Notes: generated by a model not told the origin, from the letters alone. DNA of 64,000 nucleotides from Cupriavidus basilensis (GCF_000876015.1 NZ_BBQM01000020.1:124001-188000); one strand, 5' to 3'; counted from the stretch's first letter, positions 54,272 to 63,875 are shown. Numbers and translations: made by a program.

Positions 54272-55669
54272 ATGAATCAACCCGTGAATCCGGCGGCCGG
54301 CGAAGGCCGGGCTGACAACAAAGCCGACAGCAAGGCCGATAACAAGGCCAAGGCCGCCAAGGCCCTGCAGGGCGTCAAGGGCATGAACGACATGCTGCCC
54401 GCCGACGCGCCGCTGTGGGAGCATTTCGAGAACGCCGCGCGCGCCATGCTGCGCGCCTACGGCTACCAGCAGGTCCGCACGCCGATCGTCGAGCACACGC
54501 AACTGTTCGTGCGCGGCATCGGCGAAGTGACCGACATCGTCGAGAAGGAAATGTATTCCTTCACCGATTCGCTCAACGGCGAGCAGCTCACGCTGCGCCC
54601 CGAGGGCACGGCCGCCGCGGTGCGCGCCACCATCGAGCACAACCTGCTGTACGACGGCCCCAAGCGCCTGTGGTACACCGGCCCGATGTTCCGCCACGAG
54701 CGCCCGCAGCGCGGCCGCTACCGCCAGTTCCACCAGCTGGGCGCCGAGGCGCTCGGCTTCGCCGGCCCGGACGTGGACGCCGAGATCATCCTGATGTGCC
54801 AGCGCCTGTGGGACGACCTGGGTCTGGTCGGGGTGCGGCTGGAGCTGAACTCGCTGGGCCAGGCGCATGAGCGCGCCGCCCACCGCGAGGAGCTGATCAA
54901 GTACCTGGAAGGCTTCCAGGACATCCTCGACGAGGACAGCAAGCGCCGCCTCTACACCAACCCGCTGCGCGTGCTCGACACCAAGAACCCGGCGCTGCAG
55001 GAGATGGCGGCCAACGCGCCCAAGCTGATCGACTTCCTGGGCGAGGAGTCGCTGGCCCACTTCGAGGGCGTGCAGCGCCTGCTCAAGGCCAACAACATCC
55101 CGTTCAAGATCAACCCGCGCCTGGTGCGCGGGCTGGACTATTACAACCTGACCGTGTTCGAGTGGATCACCGACAAGCTCGGCGCGCAGGGTACCATCGC
55201 CGGCGGCGGGCGCTACGACCCGCTGATCGCGCAGATGGGCGGCAAGCCGGCGCCGGCCTGCGGCTGGGCGATGGGCATCGAGCGCATCATCGAGCTGATC
55301 CGCGAGGAAGGCCTGGTGCCCGAGGCCGAGGGCTGCGACGTCTACCTGGTGCACCAGGGCGAGGCGGCCGCCGAGCAGGCCATGATCGCCGCCGAGCGCC
55401 TGCGCGACGCCGGCCTCGACGTGCTGCTGCACGCCACGCCGGACGGCAAGAGCGGCAGCTTCAAGTCGCAGATGAAGCGCGCCGATGCCAGCGGCGCGGC
55501 CTATGCCGTTATCATTGGCGACGACGAAGTGGCGGCCGGCACGGCTCAGGTCAAGGATCTGCGCCAGGGCGCGCAGGGCGGACCGGGAGACGCCGGCGCG
55601 CAGAGGACGGTGCCGGCGCAGGCGCTGGTCGACCACATCATCGACGCGATGGTGGGCGCGAGCGAATAG
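54272..55669 (+). CDS. hisS: Histidyl-tRNA synthetase
   Basis: Class II synthetase, 465 residues. The catalytic core starts KALQGVKGMNDMLPADAPLWE; motif 2 is MFRHERPQRGRYRQFHQLGAEALG; histidine-specific LVRGLDYYNLTVFEW and AGGGRYDPLIAQMGG are intact. The ATG at 54272 was chosen over an upstream frame because it follows the ispG stop by 40 bp and has AGAAG upstream. The first roughly 30 residues are an Asp/Asn/Lys-rich tail built from a 12-bp repeat. A HisZ paralogue is encoded at the right edge of the window. Confidence 0.97.
   Translation: MNQPVNPAAGEGRADNKADSKADNKAKAAKALQGVKGMNDMLPADAPLWEHFENAARAMLRAYGYQQVRTPIVEHTQLFVRGIGEVTDIVEKEMYSFTDSLNGEQLTLRPEGTAAAVRATIEHNLLYDGPKRLWYTGPMFRHERPQRGRYRQFHQLGAEALGFAGPDVDAEIILMCQRLWDDLGLVGVRLELNSLGQAHERAAHREELIKYLEGFQDILDEDSKRRLYTNPLRVLDTKNPALQEMAANAPKLIDFLGEESLAHFEGVQRLLKANNIPFKINPRLVRGLDYYNLTVFEWITDKLGAQGTIAGGGRYDPLIAQMGGKPAPACGWAMGIERIIELIREEGLVPEAEGCDVYLVHQGEAAAEQAMIAAERLRDAGLDVLLHATPDGKSGSFKSQMKRADASGAAYAVIIGDDEVAAGTAQVKDLRQGAQGGPGDAGAQRTVPAQALVDHIIDAMVGASE
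54311..54346 (+). repeat. 12-bp coding repeat in hisS, three units
   Basis: GCTGACAACAAA, GCCGACAGCAAG and GCCGATAACAAG follow one another in frame and encode ADNK-ADSK-ADNK in the N-terminal tail of HisS. Confidence 0.85.
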
Positions 55670-55743
55670 GGCCGCCGGACAGCACGACCAGGGGCCGCGG
55701 CGCGGCCCCGCTCATACCAACACACGCGGGTGGATCCCTCGAC

Positions 55744-56376
55744 ATGGCTTACGATCTAGAAGAACAGGAACAGCTTGAGAGCCTCAAGGCCTGGTGGCGC
55801 CAGTACGGCAATGCCGTGACGTGGGTGCTGATCGCCGGCCTGCTGGCCTTTGCCGCCTGGAGCGGCTGGAATTACTGGCAGCGCAAGCAGTCGGGCGAGG
55901 CCGCGCTGCTGTACGAGCAGGTCATCAAGGCCGCCGAAGGCCGCGACGCGGAGCGCGTCAAGCGCGCCGCCGGCGACCTCGAGCAGAAGTTCGGCAAGAC
56001 CGCCTACGGCCCGATGTCCGCGCTGATGGCGGCCAAGGTGCTGTACGATGCGGGCGACCTGGCCGGTGCCAAGACCCAGCTGCAGTGGGCGATCGACCAC
56101 GGCGACAGCGAATATGCCCACCTCGCGCGCGTGCGCCTGGCCGGCGTGCTGCTCGACGAAAAGGCCTACGACCAGGGCCTGGCGCTGCTCAAGGACGAGC
56201 CGCCGGCATCGTTCGCGGCCTTGTATGCCGACCGCCGCGGCGACCTGCTGGCCGCGCAGGACAAGCGCGCCGACGCGCGCACGGCGTACCGGCTGGCGCT
56301 CGACAAGCTCAGTGCCAACGACGCGGCCATGCGCCAGATCATCCAGTTCAAGCTCGACGCGCTGGGCACCGCCTGA
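55744..56376 (+). CDS. yfgM: YfgM-like membrane-anchored TPR protein
   Basis: 210 residues: a short cytoplasmic start (MAYDLEEQEQLESLKAWWRQ), one membrane helix around 24-42, and a periplasmic tetratricopeptide domain (AGDLEQKFGKTAYGPMSALMAAK and following). In E. coli YfgM interacts with the SecYEG/PpiD translocon and links to periplasmic chaperones. Location between hisS and bamB is the conserved one. A hairpin separates it from bamB. Confidence 0.93.
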   Translation: MAYDLEEQEQLESLKAWWRQYGNAVTWVLIAGLLAFAAWSGWNYWQRKQSGEAALLYEQVIKAAEGRDAERVKRAAGDLEQKFGKTAYGPMSALMAAKVLYDAGDLAGAKTQLQWAIDHGDSEYAHLARVRLAGVLLDEKAYDQGLALLKDEPPASFAALYADRRGDLLAAQDKRADARTAYRLALDKLSANDAAMRQIIQFKLDALGTA

Positions 56377-56402
56377 GGGCGGCGCTTTCCGGCGCGCCGG
56401 CG

Positions 56403-56442
56403 CGCGGACCCGCCGCCCGGGGGCGGGCGGGTCCGCGGTTTT
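56403..56442 (+). terminator. Hairpin between yfgM and bamB
   Basis: CGCGGACCCGCC (56403-56414) pairs with GGCGGGTCCGCG (56426-56437) followed by GTTTT. A GC-rich, terminator-like hairpin inside an otherwise continuous gene block; probably a partial terminator. Confidence 0.65.
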
Positions 56443-56473
56443 GCGTTTCAACCCAATTCAGGATCGGAACCCC

Positions 56474-57652
56474 ATGACGTCATCGTTTCCCGGCACGGCC
56501 AAGAACCAGCAACACGGCAATTTCGTCCGCGCCCTGGTGGTGGCCGCCGCTTGTGCCGCCACCCTTGGCGGCTGCTCGCTGTTCAGCAAGAGTGACAAGC
56601 GCACGCCGGTCGATCTCAAGCCGATCACCCAGACCCTGTCGGTGCGCCAGGCCTGGCGCGCCAGCGTCGGCAAGAGCGGCCCGTACACGCTGCAGCCGGC
56701 CGTGGCCGGCGGCACGGTCTACGCGTCCTCCAACGGCGGCAAGGTGATGGCCTTCGACGGCACCACCGGCCGCACGCTGTGGGAGGCCCGCACCGACATC
56801 GACCTCACCAGCGGCCCCGGCAGCGACGGCTCGGTGACGGCGGTGGCGGGCGAGAAGGGCGCCGTGTTCGCCTTCGACAACAGCGGCAAGCAGATCTGGA
56901 AGAAGCAGGTCAACGGCGAGGTCCTGTCCGCGCCGCTGGTCGGCAACGGCCTGGTGGTGGTGCGCACCACCGACACCCGCGTGCTGGGCCTGGACGCGCA
57001 GACCGGCGAGCGCCGCTGGATCTACCAGCGCTCGCAGACGCCGCTGAACCTGCGCGCGGCGATGGGCATGACGTTCGCCGGCGACGGCATCGTGATGGGC
57101 TTCCCGGGCGGCAAGCTCGGCGTGCTGGCGCCGGGCAACGGCGTGCTGCGCTGGGAAAGCACGGTGTCCTACCCGAAGGGCGTGTCCGAGATCGAGCGCC
57201 TGAACGACGTCACCGGCCAGCCGGCGGTCAACGGCCGCCAGGTCTGCGCCACCACCTTCCAGGGCCGCGTGGCGTGCCTGGAACTGGCCAACGGCCAGCC
57301 CCAGTGGGGCAAGGATTTCTCGTCGCCGACCGGCCCGACGCAGGACGACACCTCGCTGTACGCCAGCGATGAGCGCTCGGTGGTGCATGCGTTCGACCGC
57401 CAGAACGGCAACGAGCGCTGGAAGAACGACCAGTTGCTGTACCGCCGCCTGGGCGCGCCGCTGGCGCTGGGCCGCTCGGTGGTGATGGGCGACTATGAAG
57501 GCTACGTGCATTTTCTTTCGCGCGAGGACGGCCAGTTCCTGGCCCGCCTGAAGACCGACGGCAGCGAGATCACCGCCGCGCCGGTGGTGGCGGGCGCGTC
57601 GATGGTGGTGCAGACGCGCGACGGCAACCTCTACGGCTTCGTGCCGGACTGA
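56474..57652 (+). CDS. bamB: Outer-membrane protein assembly factor BamB
   Basis: Beta-propeller lipoprotein of the BAM complex, 392 residues. The ATG at 56474 leads to a signal peptide with lipobox TLGGC (Cys34). PQQ-like repeats follow, for example GGKVMAFDGTTGRTLWEA, GVLRWESTVSYPKG and DRQNGNERWKND. About 220 bp separate it from der. The order hisS-yfgM-bamB-der matches E. coli and other proteobacteria. Confidence 0.96.
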   Translation: MTSSFPGTAKNQQHGNFVRALVVAAACAATLGGCSLFSKSDKRTPVDLKPITQTLSVRQAWRASVGKSGPYTLQPAVAGGTVYASSNGGKVMAFDGTTGRTLWEARTDIDLTSGPGSDGSVTAVAGEKGAVFAFDNSGKQIWKKQVNGEVLSAPLVGNGLVVVRTTDTRVLGLDAQTGERRWIYQRSQTPLNLRAAMGMTFAGDGIVMGFPGGKLGVLAPGNGVLRWESTVSYPKGVSEIERLNDVTGQPAVNGRQVCATTFQGRVACLELANGQPQWGKDFSSPTGPTQDDTSLYASDERSVVHAFDRQNGNERWKNDQLLYRRLGAPLALGRSVVMGDYEGYVHFLSREDGQFLARLKTDGSEITAAPVVAGASMVVQTRDGNLYGFVPD

Positions 57653-57876
57653 GGCGCCGCGACGATGAGGGCGCGCCCGTGCACCTGTCGGCACGGGCCG
57701 CGCCGATCCGGTAGCATGATCCGGCGGATCGTGCAGGTGAACGAGGCCGGGTGGCAAGGCCAGCCCGGTTGCCCGACAGGAAACGTGGCCAGGCGCGCGG
57801 CGCCCGGCCGTCGGACCCACATCACTCCGGAGTTCCTGGGGGGCGGCATCTGCCGGCCCCCATTTCCGTTTATTGC

Positions 57877-59220
57877 ATGAAACCAGTTATCGCTCTGGTC
57901 GGCCGTCCCAATGTGGGCAAGTCGACGCTATTCAACCGCATGACCCGCTCGCGCGACGCCCTCGTCGCCGACCTGCCTGGGCTCACGCGCGACCGCCACT
58001 ACGGCGAGGGCCGCATCGGCGAGCGCCCGTTCATCGCCATCGACACCGGCGGCTTCGAGCCGGTGGCCAAGGACGGCATCGTCGCCGAGATGGCCAAGCA
58101 GACCCGCCAGGCGGTGGTCGAGGCCGACGTGGTGATCTTCCTCGTCGACGGCCGCCTCGGGCTGGCGCCGCAGGACCGCGTGATCGCGGACTACCTGCGC
58201 AAGACCGGGCGCCGCGTCATGCTGGCCGTGAACAAGGCCGAGGGCATGAAGTACACCACCGTGGCGGCGGAGTTCTACGAGCTCGGCATGGGCGACCCCT
58301 ATGCCATCTCCTCCACGCACGGCGACGGCGTGCGCGAGCTGGTCGACGAGGCGCTGGAGCTGGCGGTCAAGGAGCGCCCGGAGCTGGCCGAGGAAGACGA
58401 GCACGCGCAGCGCGGCGTCAAGATCGCCATCGTGGGCCGCCCCAACGTGGGCAAGTCCACGCTGGTCAATACGCTGATCGGCGAAGAGCGCGTGATCGCG
58501 TTCGACATGCCCGGCACCACGCGCGACGCCATCTACGTGGAGTTCGAGCGCGGCGGCAAGCCCTACACGCTGATCGACACCGCCGGCCTGCGCAAGCGCG
58601 GCAAGGTGTTCGAGGCGATCGAGAAATTCTCGGTGGTCAAGACGCTGCAGTCCATCGCCGACGCCAACGTGGTGGTGCTGCTGCTCGACGCCCAGCAGGA
58701 CGTTTCCGAGCAGGACGCGCACATCGCCGGCTTCATCGTGGAATCGGGCCGCGCGCTGGTGGTCGGCGTGAACAAGTGGGACGGCCTCGACGGCCATGCG
58801 CGCGACCGCATCAAGCACGACCTCGAGCGCAAGCTGCAGTTCCTCGACTTCGCCAACTTCCACTTCGTGTCGGCGCGCGAGCGCACCGGCATCGGCGCGC
58901 TGCTGCGCTCGGTGGACGAGGCCTACGCCGCGGCGATGGTCAAGCTGCCGACGCCGCAGCTCACGCGGATCCTGCAGGAAGCGGTGGAGTTCCAGCAGCC
59001 GCGCCGCGTCGGCGCGACCCGCCCCAAGCTGCGCTACGCGCACCAGGGTGGCTCCAATCCGCCGATCATCGTGGTGCACGGCAATTCATTGTCGGGCATC
59101 GCGGACAGCTACCGGCGCTATCTCGAAAATCGCTTCCGCACGGCCTTCAAGCTCAAGGGCACGCCGCTGCGCATCGAATTTCGCACGAACAAAAACCCGT
59201 ATGCGGACTCGAAGGATTGA
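57877..59220 (+). CDS. der: Ribosome-assembly GTPase Der (EngA)
   Basis: Two tandem GTPase domains, 447 residues, needed for 50S subunit maturation. G1 motifs GRPNVGKS at residues 9-16 and 187-194; DLPGLTRD and DMPGTTRD mark the switch II parts, NKAE and NKWD the G4 motifs; the KH-like domain follows (PQLTRILQEAVEFQQPRR). The ATG at 57877 starts at the family consensus MKPVIALVG; an open frame continues upstream without support. Confidence 0.98.
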   Translation: MKPVIALVGRPNVGKSTLFNRMTRSRDALVADLPGLTRDRHYGEGRIGERPFIAIDTGGFEPVAKDGIVAEMAKQTRQAVVEADVVIFLVDGRLGLAPQDRVIADYLRKTGRRVMLAVNKAEGMKYTTVAAEFYELGMGDPYAISSTHGDGVRELVDEALELAVKERPELAEEDEHAQRGVKIAIVGRPNVGKSTLVNTLIGEERVIAFDMPGTTRDAIYVEFERGGKPYTLIDTAGLRKRGKVFEAIEKFSVVKTLQSIADANVVVLLLDAQQDVSEQDAHIAGFIVESGRALVVGVNKWDGLDGHARDRIKHDLERKLQFLDFANFHFVSARERTGIGALLRSVDEAYAAAMVKLPTPQLTRILQEAVEFQQPRRVGATRPKLRYAHQGGSNPPIIVVHGNSLSGIADSYRRYLENRFRTAFKLKGTPLRIEFRTNKNPYADSKD

Positions 59221-59410
59221 GTCGGGCAGCGGGGCAGCCTGGCGGGCAAGTTTCGTTTGCGTTCGTTTGGAACTGAGGCTAAATTCTCGGTAGCGGGGGG
59301 TTCCCCGCGAGACGATGCTGGCTTGGTACCGTTTTTGATCTTTTTTTGGCGCGGTTTGCGCCGCTCGACTTGAATCGGGGATGAACGTCCCCATCATCCA
59401 TCACTAAATC

Positions 59411-59416
59411 TATAAT
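59411..59416 (+). promoter_or_regulatory. TATAAT immediately upstream of hfq
   Basis: A perfect -10 hexamer 13 bp before the hfq ATG. A transcript from it would start inside or after the GGAG ribosome site, so it may be fortuitous or drive a very short leader. The AT-rich stretch from about 59334 also includes a GGGGA/TCCCC hairpin (59379-59394). Confidence 0.35.
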
Positions 59417-59429
59417 TTTGGAGTGTGCC

Positions 59430-59669
59430 ATGAGCAACAAAGGGCAATTGCTACAAGACCCGTTCCTGAACGCGCTGCGCAAAGAGCACGTGCCGGTTTC
59501 AATCTACCTCGTCAATGGCATCAAGCTGCAAGGCAATATCGAGTCGTTCGACCAGTACGTCGTCCTGTTGCGCAACACCGTGACGCAGATGGTTTACAAG
59601 CATGCGATTTCCACCGTCGTGCCCGCGCGCGCCGTGAATTTCCGCGTGGACGATACGGCCGAGGGCTGA
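59430..59669 (+). CDS. hfq: RNA chaperone Hfq
   Basis: Hexameric Sm-like protein pairing small RNAs with mRNAs, 79 residues. It starts MSNKGQLLQDPFLNALRKEH with GGAG upstream (an in-frame TTG at 59418 was rejected). Sm1 is VPVSIYLVNGIKLQGNIESFDQ and the Sm2 YKH motif is at residues 56-58. The C-terminal tail is very short, as in many betaproteobacteria. In the conserved der-hfq-hflX-hflKC order. Confidence 0.98.
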   Translation: MSNKGQLLQDPFLNALRKEHVPVSIYLVNGIKLQGNIESFDQYVVLLRNTVTQMVYKHAISTVVPARAVNFRVDDTAEG

Positions 59670-59847
59670 TCCTTTACCGTTATTCCCATGTTCACGGCTG
59701 GCCCGCCGCCATTGCGGCAAGGCCACCGCGAACCGGTGCCGCGCCGGGGCCTGAAATCCCGGCGCGACGCCAGCAACGACACCGGCCATCCGGTCGCACC
59801 GCGGGCATGCATATGGTTATGCCGCGCACGATGCCTTACCCTGGTGC

Positions 59848-61251
59848 ATGCCGCCGCGGACCATCTCCGCCGCCGCGCGCCAACCGGGACAGGGCCCTTG
59901 CCTCGCGGCACCCGCCACGCCCCCGGCCGGTTTCCATCGTTTTCCTTTTCGCGTTTCGCGATCCTCCCGTTTGCAATCTAGAGCTACCTCCAATTCCGAG
60001 TCCTCCCGCGCCATCCTCGTCGGCGTCGATTTCGGCAAGCACGACTTCCAGGAAAGCCTGAGCGAGCTGGCGCTGCTGACGTCCACCGCCGGTTCGACGC
60101 CGGTGCACATGCTGACCGGCCGGCGCTCGCGCCCGGACCCGGCGCTGTTCATCGGCTCGGGCAAGGCGGAGGAACTCAAGGAGGCCGCCGACGCGCTCGA
60201 CGCGGACGTGGTGGTGTTCAACCACACGCTGAGCCCGGCCCAGCAGCGCAACCTCGAGCGTTTCCTCAAGCGCCACGTGATCGACCGCACCGGCCTGATC
60301 CTGGACATCTTCGGCCAGCGCGCGCAGAGCCACGTCGGCAAGGTGCAGGTCGAGCTGGCCCAGGTCCAGTACCAGGCCTCGCGGCTGGTCCGCGCATGGA
60401 GCCACCTGGAGCGGCAGAAGGGCGGGATCGGCATGCGCGGCGGCCCGGGCGAGCGCCAGCTCGAGCTCGACCGCCGCCTGCTGGACGAGCGCGCCAAGCG
60501 CCTGAAGTCGGACCTGTCCCGGCTGCAGCGCCAGCACAGCACCCAGCGCCGCGCGCGGGCGCGCAACGACACGCTGAGCATCTCGCTGGTCGGCTATACC
60601 AACGCCGGCAAGTCGACGCTGTTCAACGCGCTGACCAAGGCGCGCGCCTACGCCGCCGACCAGCTGTTCGCCACGCTCGACACCACCTCGCGCCGGCTCT
60701 ACCTGGAAGGCCTGGGCAACGTGGTGCTGTCCGACACGGTCGGCTTCATCCGCGACCTGCCCACGCAACTGGTGGCCGCGTTCCGCGCCACGCTGGAGGA
60801 AACCGTGCACGCCGATTTGCTGCTGCACGTGGTGGACGCCTCCAGCCCGGTGCGCCACGAGCAGGTCGAGCAGGTCAACCGCGTGCTGGCCGAAATCAAT
60901 GCCGACGACATCCCGCAGATCGTCGTGATGAACAAGATCGACGCCGCGCCGGAGCTGCTGGAGCAGGGCCCGCGCGTGGAGCGCAACGAAGAAGGCGTGC
61001 CGGTGCGCGTGTTCGTCAGCGCGCGCGACGGCATCGGCCTGGACGCGCTGCGCGAGGCGGTGGTGGAAGCGGCGCGCTGGCTGGCCGAGCGGCCGGCCGG
61101 GCCGGCGCCGCTCGACCCGCGCTTCGCCGACGGGCACGGTCGCGTGGACGATGCCCACGACGACACCACGGACGATGACCGGGGTGTCGGCGGGGACGGC
61201 GGCCAGGACGGCGGCGATGACGCCGCTCCGGAAGAACCCGACACGCTGTAA
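59848..61251 (+). CDS. hflX: Ribosome-associated GTPase HflX
   Basis: GTPase that splits stalled 70S ribosomes; up to 467 residues. The HflX N-terminal domain starts around SRAILVGVDFGKHDFQESL, with GQRAQSHVGKVQVELAQ and GGIGMRGGPGERQLELDRR; the G domain has GYTNAGKST, DTVGFIRDLP and NKID. The C-terminal 50 residues are Asp/Gly-rich. The start is uncertain: ATG at 59848 gives about 52 unaligned residues, and no ATG lies closer to the domain; a TTG near 59969 is another candidate. Neither has a clear ribosome site. Confidence 0.93.
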   Translation: MPPRTISAAARQPGQGPCLAAPATPPAGFHRFPFRVSRSSRLQSRATSNSESSRAILVGVDFGKHDFQESLSELALLTSTAGSTPVHMLTGRRSRPDPALFIGSGKAEELKEAADALDADVVVFNHTLSPAQQRNLERFLKRHVIDRTGLILDIFGQRAQSHVGKVQVELAQVQYQASRLVRAWSHLERQKGGIGMRGGPGERQLELDRRLLDERAKRLKSDLSRLQRQHSTQRRARARNDTLSISLVGYTNAGKSTLFNALTKARAYAADQLFATLDTTSRRLYLEGLGNVVLSDTVGFIRDLPTQLVAAFRATLEETVHADLLLHVVDASSPVRHEQVEQVNRVLAEINADDIPQIVVMNKIDAAPELLEQGPRVERNEEGVPVRVFVSARDGIGLDALREAVVEAARWLAERPAGPAPLDPRFADGHGRVDDAHDDTTDDDRGVGGDGGQDGGDDAAPEEPDTL

Positions 61252-61314
61252 GCCGGTTCGGCGGAAATCGGTGCCAGATTGCCCCAAATAGGCAAATGTG
61301 GCGTCGATGACTGT

Positions 61315-61320
61315 TAGAAT
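61315..61320 (+). promoter_or_regulatory. -10 element upstream of hflK
   Basis: TAGAAT 35 bp before the hflK ATG in a locally AT-rich gap after hflX; -35 not clear. Confidence 0.35.
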
Positions 61321-61355
61321 CCCTCTGTTCCAACTATCCCGGACCCGTGCACTTC

Positions 61356-62714
61356 ATGCCCCAGTTTCCCCGGAATCCTGAATCGAGCCATGCCTTCGGC
61401 GGCGCCCCGTCGCGGTCGGCGTGGCAGCGTTTGCGCGCGATCCTGTCGTTGAACGATCCACGTTGGGGTCGGGGCGATGATGAAGACAAGGATAAGGACA
61501 AGGACAACAACCGCCAGCAGCAGCAGCGGCCGCCCCAGGACGGCCCGCCCGACCTGGACGAGCTGTGGCGCGACTTCAACCGCCGCCTGAACGGCCTGCT
61601 CGGCCGCAAGGACAACGGTGGCGGCGGCAACCAGGGTTTTGGCGGCGGCGCGCGCACGCCGGGCAAGGGCTCGGGCGTGGGCGCCGGCGTGGTGGTGATC
61701 GCCGCCATCGGCATCTGGCTGGCCAGCGGCTTCTTCATGGTGCAGGAAGGCCAGACCGCGGTGATCCTGCAGTTCGGCAAGTTCAAGTACACCACCGGCC
61801 CCGGCATCAACTGGCGCCTGCCGTACCCGATCCAGTCGGCCGAGATCGTCAACCTGTCGAGCGTGCGTTCGGTGGAAGTGGGCCGCTCGACCTCGATCAA
61901 GGACAGCAACCTGAAGGACGCGTCGATGCTGACGCAGGACGAGAACATCATCGACGTCCGCTTCACGGTGCAGTACGACATCCAGGACGCCCAGGAATTC
62001 CTGTTCTACAACAAGACCGACCGCGGCGGCGACGAAGAGCTGGTGACGCAGGCCGCCGAGACCTCGGTGCGCGAGATCGTCGGCCGCAACAAGATGGATG
62101 CGGTGCTGTACGAGAACCGCGAGCAGATCGCGCAGAACCTCGCCAAGTCGATCCAGTCCATCCTCTCGGCCTACAAGACCGGCATCCGCGTGATCTCGGT
62201 CAACGTGCAGAGCGTGCAGCCGCCCGAGCAGGTGCAGGCCGCCTTCGACGACGTCAACAAGGCCAGCCAGGACCGCGAGCGCGCCATCAGCGAAGGCCAG
62301 GCCTACGCCAACGACGTGATCCCGCGCGCCAAGGGCACCGCCGCGCGCCTGAACGAGGAGGCGCTGGCCTACAAGTCGCGCGTGGTCAACCAGGCCGAGG
62401 GCGACGCCGCGCGCTTCCAGCAGGTCCAGGCGCAATACGCCAAGGCGCCGCAGGTCACGCGCGACCGCCTCTACATTGAAACCATGCAGCAGATCTATAC
62501 GAATTCGACCAAGGTGCTGGTGGACTCGCGCCAGGGCAACAATCTCCTCTACCTGCCGCTGGACAAGCTGATGTCGCAGGCGCAGTCCGGCACGCCGGCC
62601 GCCGGCGCCGCGCAGGCGCCCGCCGCCGGCAGCGCTCCCGCGCCGGCGCCCGACGCCAGCGGCGACAACCGGTCGCGCGAACTGCTGCGCAACCGTGACC
62701 GCGATTCGCGCTGA
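61356..62714 (+). CDS. hflK: FtsH protease modulator HflK
   Basis: SPFH/band-7 membrane protein, 452 residues from the ATG at 61356 (a GTG at 61347 is possible). The Gly/Gln/Asp-rich cytoplasmic N-terminus (DKDKDKDNNRQQQQ) precedes one membrane helix (VVVIAAIGIWLASGFFMV, about 110-128) and the SPFH domain (QEGQTAVILQFGKF, then RLPYPIQSAEIVNLSSVRS). The C-terminus is Ala/Pro-rich. Forms with HflC a cage around FtsH in the inner membrane. 11 bp before hflC. Confidence 0.96.
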   Translation: MPQFPRNPESSHAFGGAPSRSAWQRLRAILSLNDPRWGRGDDEDKDKDKDNNRQQQQRPPQDGPPDLDELWRDFNRRLNGLLGRKDNGGGGNQGFGGGARTPGKGSGVGAGVVVIAAIGIWLASGFFMVQEGQTAVILQFGKFKYTTGPGINWRLPYPIQSAEIVNLSSVRSVEVGRSTSIKDSNLKDASMLTQDENIIDVRFTVQYDIQDAQEFLFYNKTDRGGDEELVTQAAETSVREIVGRNKMDAVLYENREQIAQNLAKSIQSILSAYKTGIRVISVNVQSVQPPEQVQAAFDDVNKASQDRERAISEGQAYANDVIPRAKGTAARLNEEALAYKSRVVNQAEGDAARFQQVQAQYAKAPQVTRDRLYIETMQQIYTNSTKVLVDSRQGNNLLYLPLDKLMSQAQSGTPAAGAAQAPAAGSAPAPAPDASGDNRSRELLRNRDRDSR

Positions 62715-62725
62715 GGAGCCCTGAC

Positions 62726-63634
62726 ATGAACCGACTGATTTCGATTGTCATCGGCCTCTTCATCGTGCTGGCGATTGGCTCCTCGATGGTGTACGTGGTG
62801 GACCAGCGCCAGTACGCGGTGGTGTTCGCCTTCGGCGAGATCAAGCAGGTGGTGCGCGAGCCCGGCCTGCACTTCAAGCTGCCGCCGCCGCTGCAGAACG
62901 TGGTCTTCATGGACCGCCGCCTGCTGACCATCGACGTGGCCGCGTCCGAGCGCTTCCTGACCGCCGAGAAGAAGAGCATGGTGGTGGACTGGTTCGTCAA
63001 GTGGCGCATCACCGATCCGCGCAAGTTCTTCGTCGCCTTCAACGGCAACATCCGCAGCGCGCAGGACCGCATGACCCAGCGCATCGATTCCGTCGCCCGC
63101 GAGGAATTCGGCAAGCGCACGGTGGCCGACGTGGTCGCCGGCGAGCGCGACAAGGTCATGCAGAACATCCGCTCGGCGATGGCCGACTACGCGCAGTCGG
63201 TCGGCGTGGAGATCATCGACGTGCGCCTCAAGCGCGTGGACCTGCTGCCCGCGATCAGCGAATCGGTGTACCGCCGCATGGAGGCCGAGCGCAAGCGCGT
63301 GGCCAACGAGCTGCGCTCCACCGGCGCGGCCGAGGGCGAGAAGATCCGCGCCGACGCCGACCGCCAGCGCGAGGTGGTGCTGGCCGAGGCCTACCGCGAC
63401 GCGCAGAAGATCAAGGGCGACGGCGATGCCCAGGCTTCGCAGATCTACGCCGACGCGTTCGGCCGCGATCCGCAGTTCGCGCAGTTCTGGCGCAGCATGG
63501 AGGCCTACCGCAATACCTTCCGCGACAAGCGCGACGTGCTGGTGCTGGAGCCCAACTCGGACTTCTTCCGCTACATGCGCTCGCCGAACGGCGCGCCGGC
63601 CCCGGCGCCGGCGCCCGCGGCGGGACGCCGCTGA
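62726..63634 (+). CDS. hflC: FtsH protease modulator HflC
   Basis: Partner SPFH-domain protein, 302 residues. An N-terminal anchor (LISIVIGLFIVLAIGSSMVYVV) is followed by QRQYAVVFAFGEIKQVVREPGLHFKLPPPLQNV and a long helical region (MEAERKRVANELRSTGAAEGEKI) typical of HflC; it ends in Ala/Pro. Encoded directly after hflK; the pair regulates FtsH-dependent turnover of membrane proteins. Confidence 0.97.
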   Translation: MNRLISIVIGLFIVLAIGSSMVYVVDQRQYAVVFAFGEIKQVVREPGLHFKLPPPLQNVVFMDRRLLTIDVAASERFLTAEKKSMVVDWFVKWRITDPRKFFVAFNGNIRSAQDRMTQRIDSVAREEFGKRTVADVVAGERDKVMQNIRSAMADYAQSVGVEIIDVRLKRVDLLPAISESVYRRMEAERKRVANELRSTGAAEGEKIRADADRQREVVLAEAYRDAQKIKGDGDAQASQIYADAFGRDPQFAQFWRSMEAYRNTFRDKRDVLVLEPNSDFFRYMRSPNGAPAPAPAPAAGRR

Positions 63635-63679
63635 GCGCCACCAAGCGCCACGCCCGGCGGCCACGGCCGCCGGGCGCCA

Positions 63680-63711
63680 GGACAAAACCCCGGCTTGCCG
63701 GGGTTTTGTCC
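63680..63711 (+). terminator. Terminator after hflC
   Basis: A 15-bp perfect stem (63680-63694 with 63697-63711) with a TT turn; it contains AAAACCCC/GGGGTTTT. Little T-tract beyond the stem. It sits between hflC and hisZ. Confidence 0.75.
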
Positions 63712-63875
63712 GGCTGGGGCGGCGCGATGCGCGCGCCGGCCGGGCGCCTCGGCCGCCGCACGGCGGGCGCGCCGGGTGACGGCGGCGCGGCGCTGCCGGT
63801 CCGGCCGCCGCCGGCGCGAACCCAATTCAACGGGCATCCCGCGGATGCCCGGCAACCGACGTGAAGAGATTGACC

